A stretch of 64,000 nt of DNA from Rhizodiscina lignyota (Eukaryota > Ascomycota > Dothideomycetes > Aulographales > Rhizodiscinaceae): positions 844,226 through 908,225 of the forward strand of contig ML978132.1 in assembly GCA_010015805.1 (NCBI GenBank), written 5' to 3'. Below, piece by piece: positions 63,030 through 64,000 of this stretch. The notes beneath the pieces are model-generated. The model was given only the letters and a program-made list of their open reading frames with translations. It ran no database searches and was not told where the DNA came from. The first letter of the stretch is position 1. Each line of letters opens with the position of its first letter. The position numbers and the translations under genes are program-made.

Positions 63030-63356
63030 GTAAGAGGGGAGAGGGGGTAGAAGCAGGAGTTTTTTAATAATAAAGGTAGGAGGGGTAAGGATGTGGATGT
63101 TGAGGTTGGCAATGACGACGATTTGGGGGGGTTCAAGAGGTCGTTGGTCAAGTGGTTGGGGTTCAAGGAGATGGTGGGCGGGTTCGAGAGCAACAACGCG
63201 TGCAAGGTGTTGATTCGATTCGGGTAGCGGCGTTTGTTTATTTATTAATTGTCAGATTGAGCGGGCGAATTTAAGGCGATTCTAGGGCAGTTTTCGAGCA
63301 TGAATTCAAGACAGCGCTAGTTGCGTAGGGAGTGTCGGCGGTAGGAGAGAAGGGGG

Positions 63357-63480
63357 CGATCCGATAGGTATTTGCCGCGCGAGGTGGGCGAGTTGTTATA
63401 GTACGATTTGAGGTTGGTAAGGCCGTTTATAGGGTTTAAGTTAGAGGAGGTTTTTACGGCGATCGCGTCAACGGATTTAG
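63357..63480 (+). pseudogene. Duplicated fragment of the helicase middle domain (copy A)
   Basis: After the helicase stop, this stretch encodes, with RIP stops, IR-YLPREVGELL-YDLRLVRPFIGFKLEEVFTAIASTD. It corresponds to IHRYLPHEVGSLLLYDLWLV... of the main helicase at ~60150-60260 but differs at many positions, so it derives from another family member, not a recent local copy. Confidence 0.7.
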
Positions 63481-63570
63481 ATAGTAGCAGTAGGATTAGT
63501 AGTAGTAGGGACAGTAGTAGCAGGAGAGGTAATTAGTATAACCGTAACCGCCCCCGTTTTTAAATAGTTA

Positions 63571-63620
63571 GGACGATTTGAGGTTAGTAAGGCCGTTTAT
63601 AGGGTTTAAGTTAGAGGGGC
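63571..63620 (+). repeat. Second, shorter duplicated helicase fragment (copy B)
   Basis: About 47 bp are almost identical (one A/G difference) to 63403-63447 in copy A, offset 170 bp. It again encodes DLRLVRPFIGFKLE. This indicates a local duplication after copy A was placed. Confidence 0.72.
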
Positions 63621-63734
63621 AAGTTTAGAGATGTTTTAGGGTAGTTTTCGAGGCGATTTCAGAGTGGTTTTCAAGTGGGAATTCTAGTAGGGTTAGGGAG
63701 TAGTTTTTCAGGCGAAATCAAAGAGTAAAGGCGA

Positions 63735-63885
63735 GGGTTAGGGACAGTAGTTAACAGTAAGGGTTAGGGATAGTAGTTAACGATAAGGGTTAGGGACAGT
63801 AGTTGACGGTAAGGGTTAGAGACAGTAGTTAACGATAAGGGTTAGGGACAGTAGTTAATAGTAAGGGTTAGGGACAGTAGGTAGT
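63735..63885 (+). repeat. 26-bp tandem repeat with embedded GGGTTAGGG (telomere-like), six copies
   Basis: Units start at 63735, 63761, 63787, 63813, 63839 and 63865 (last partial). Consensus: GGGTTAGGGACAGTAGTTAA then C/T, A/G, R-T/A, A-A. Each contains GGGTTAGGG (one unit has GGGTTAGAG), the fungal TTAGGG telomere motif on the G-rich strand running to the right end. It is subtelomeric or interstitial, not a true telomere. Confidence 0.88.
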
Positions 63886-63977
63886 ATAGGGGAGTTTAAA
63901 GAGGGAGACGAGAGTAAGAAAGTAGTAGTAGTAGAGGCCCGAACGGAGCAAGGCAGGGTGCGCGGCGTCCCCGCGCG

Positions 63978-64000
63978 GTTTGTTTGTTTGTTTGTTTGTT
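63978..64000 (+). repeat. (GTTT)n simple repeat at the window edge
   Basis: Five or more GTTT units run to the last base, so the true length is unknown. It follows a GC-rich CGCGGCGTCCCCGCGCGG segment. Confidence 0.9.

Larger units (their letters stand above)
57528..63227 (+). pseudogene. Telomere-linked RecQ-type helicase, RIP-inactivated, about 1,900 codons in one frame
   Basis: All decodable parts lie in the phase with codons starting at positions divisible by 3. N-terminus: ATA (57528, probably former ATG) then AGFSDYFEYLPQYKAI and a damaged C-x2-C ... HL..KH finger. A Ser/Asp/Asn tract spans ~58280-58400. The middle domain (59391-60260) has TLTAFSSKLTPIN, YGLKVYYSMAADGVVDW, GGQLARGIEI and IHRYLPHEVGSLLLYDLWLV, diagnostic of fungal telomere-linked helicases. 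RecA-1: Walker A ATGEGKSLLFMLPA (~61107), PLIMLRQDM, motif II VVIDECYIVLD (DECH mutated). RecA-2: RAPTIKKNIKYQV, FTATNALGLGVDAP and VQESGRAGRD (~62052). C-terminus: CAYC and GCWGCGVPQGVCRTWEL (~62850) up to TAG at 63225. Dozens of internal TAG/TAA stops make it non-functional. Live copies would be expected at other chromosome ends. Confidence 0.88.
55861..63980. mobile_element. RIP-mutated subtelomeric element region
   Basis: From about 55.86 kb the sequence changes character: TpA is abundant while CpA and TpG are scarce on both strands, apart from discrete islands. This is the fungal RIP signature (C-to-T at CpA). Stops in the decoded frame are mostly TAG where homology expects CAG (Gln) or TGG (Trp). 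The region contains a DUF3505-type gene fragment, a telomere-linked RecQ helicase pseudogene, duplicated helicase pieces and telomere-like tandem repeats. Such sequences occur next to telomeres in many ascomycetes; whether this is an intact unit with defined ends cannot be seen here. Confidence 0.8.

Noticed and set aside
57528-63227. Idea that TAG is a reassigned sense codon (Gln/Trp) here
   Set aside because: His and Cys codons are also changed (to Tyr), the likely start ATG is ATA, and all neighbouring genes use the standard code; CpA mutation explains everything.
63735-63885. True telomere end
   Set aside because: TTAGGG is embedded once per 26-bp unit and non-telomeric sequence continues to the window end.
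57500-63980. CRISPR-like or other prokaryotic repeats
   Set aside because: Repeats are head-to-tail without unique spacers, and the genome is fungal.

Overview
The window is nuclear DNA of a filamentous ascomycete (Pezizomycotina; a dothideomycete-like fungus is my best guess, from gene content only). Evidence: monocistronic genes on both strands, short 43-153 nt introns with GT..AG ends and CTAAC/GCTGAC-type branch sites, Zn2Cys6 regulators, an ascomycete laccase ending in DSGL, STAND/DUF7708-like proteins, and a right end with saturated C-to-T change at CpA on both strands, the signature of repeat-induced point mutation (RIP). The right end carries a telomere-linked RecQ helicase remnant and TTAGGG-bearing tandem repeats, so it lies in or near a subtelomere.

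Layout. 0-3 kb: multicopper oxidase (laccase) with a very long low-complexity N-terminus. 3-5.9 kb: no convincing gene. 5.9-12.6 kb: an immune-receptor-like patch with a broken STAND N-terminal gene, a DUF7708/NACHT-like gene on the opposite strand and a five-exon AAA+ ATPase. 13.9-24.8 kb: secreted protein of unknown function, GH18 chitinase, ADP-ribosylglycohydrolase-like protein, sugar-porter MFS protein and aldehyde dehydrogenase. 26-32.4 kb: allantoate-permease-type MFS, Zn2Cys6 regulator and DHA1-type MFS. 32.8-45.2 kb: small unknown protein, a five-exon Zn2Cys6 regulator, HD-domain hydrolase, P-loop-kinase-like protein with a damaged nucleotide site, Baeyer-Villiger monooxygenase, SDR, GST-like protein and a second SDR. 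This resembles a catabolic or detoxification cluster for ketones or ring compounds. 45.3-55.4 kb: a glycan-degradation block with GH20 hexosaminidase, GH35 beta-galactosidase, a berberine-bridge-type FAD oxidase and GH27 alpha-galactosidase.

55.9-64 kb is heavily RIP-mutated. It holds a fragment of a C2H2-like (DUF3505-type) protein, then one long dead reading frame of about 1,900 codons (57528-63227, + strand) encoding a telomere-linked RecQ helicase. At every point I checked this frame stays in one phase; it is broken by substitutions, not frameshifts. Within it, sharply bounded 200-300 bp islands have escaped mutation and still read as good protein, including the Walker A motif, the VQESGRAGRD motif and the C-terminal cysteine-rich domain. 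Downstream lie two duplicated pieces of the same helicase and six copies of a 26-bp repeat containing GGGTTAGGG. This mosaic is the most unusual signal in the window.

Exon joins were read by eye from splice signals and protein continuity. All joined coding lengths are multiples of three, but no transcript data were available.
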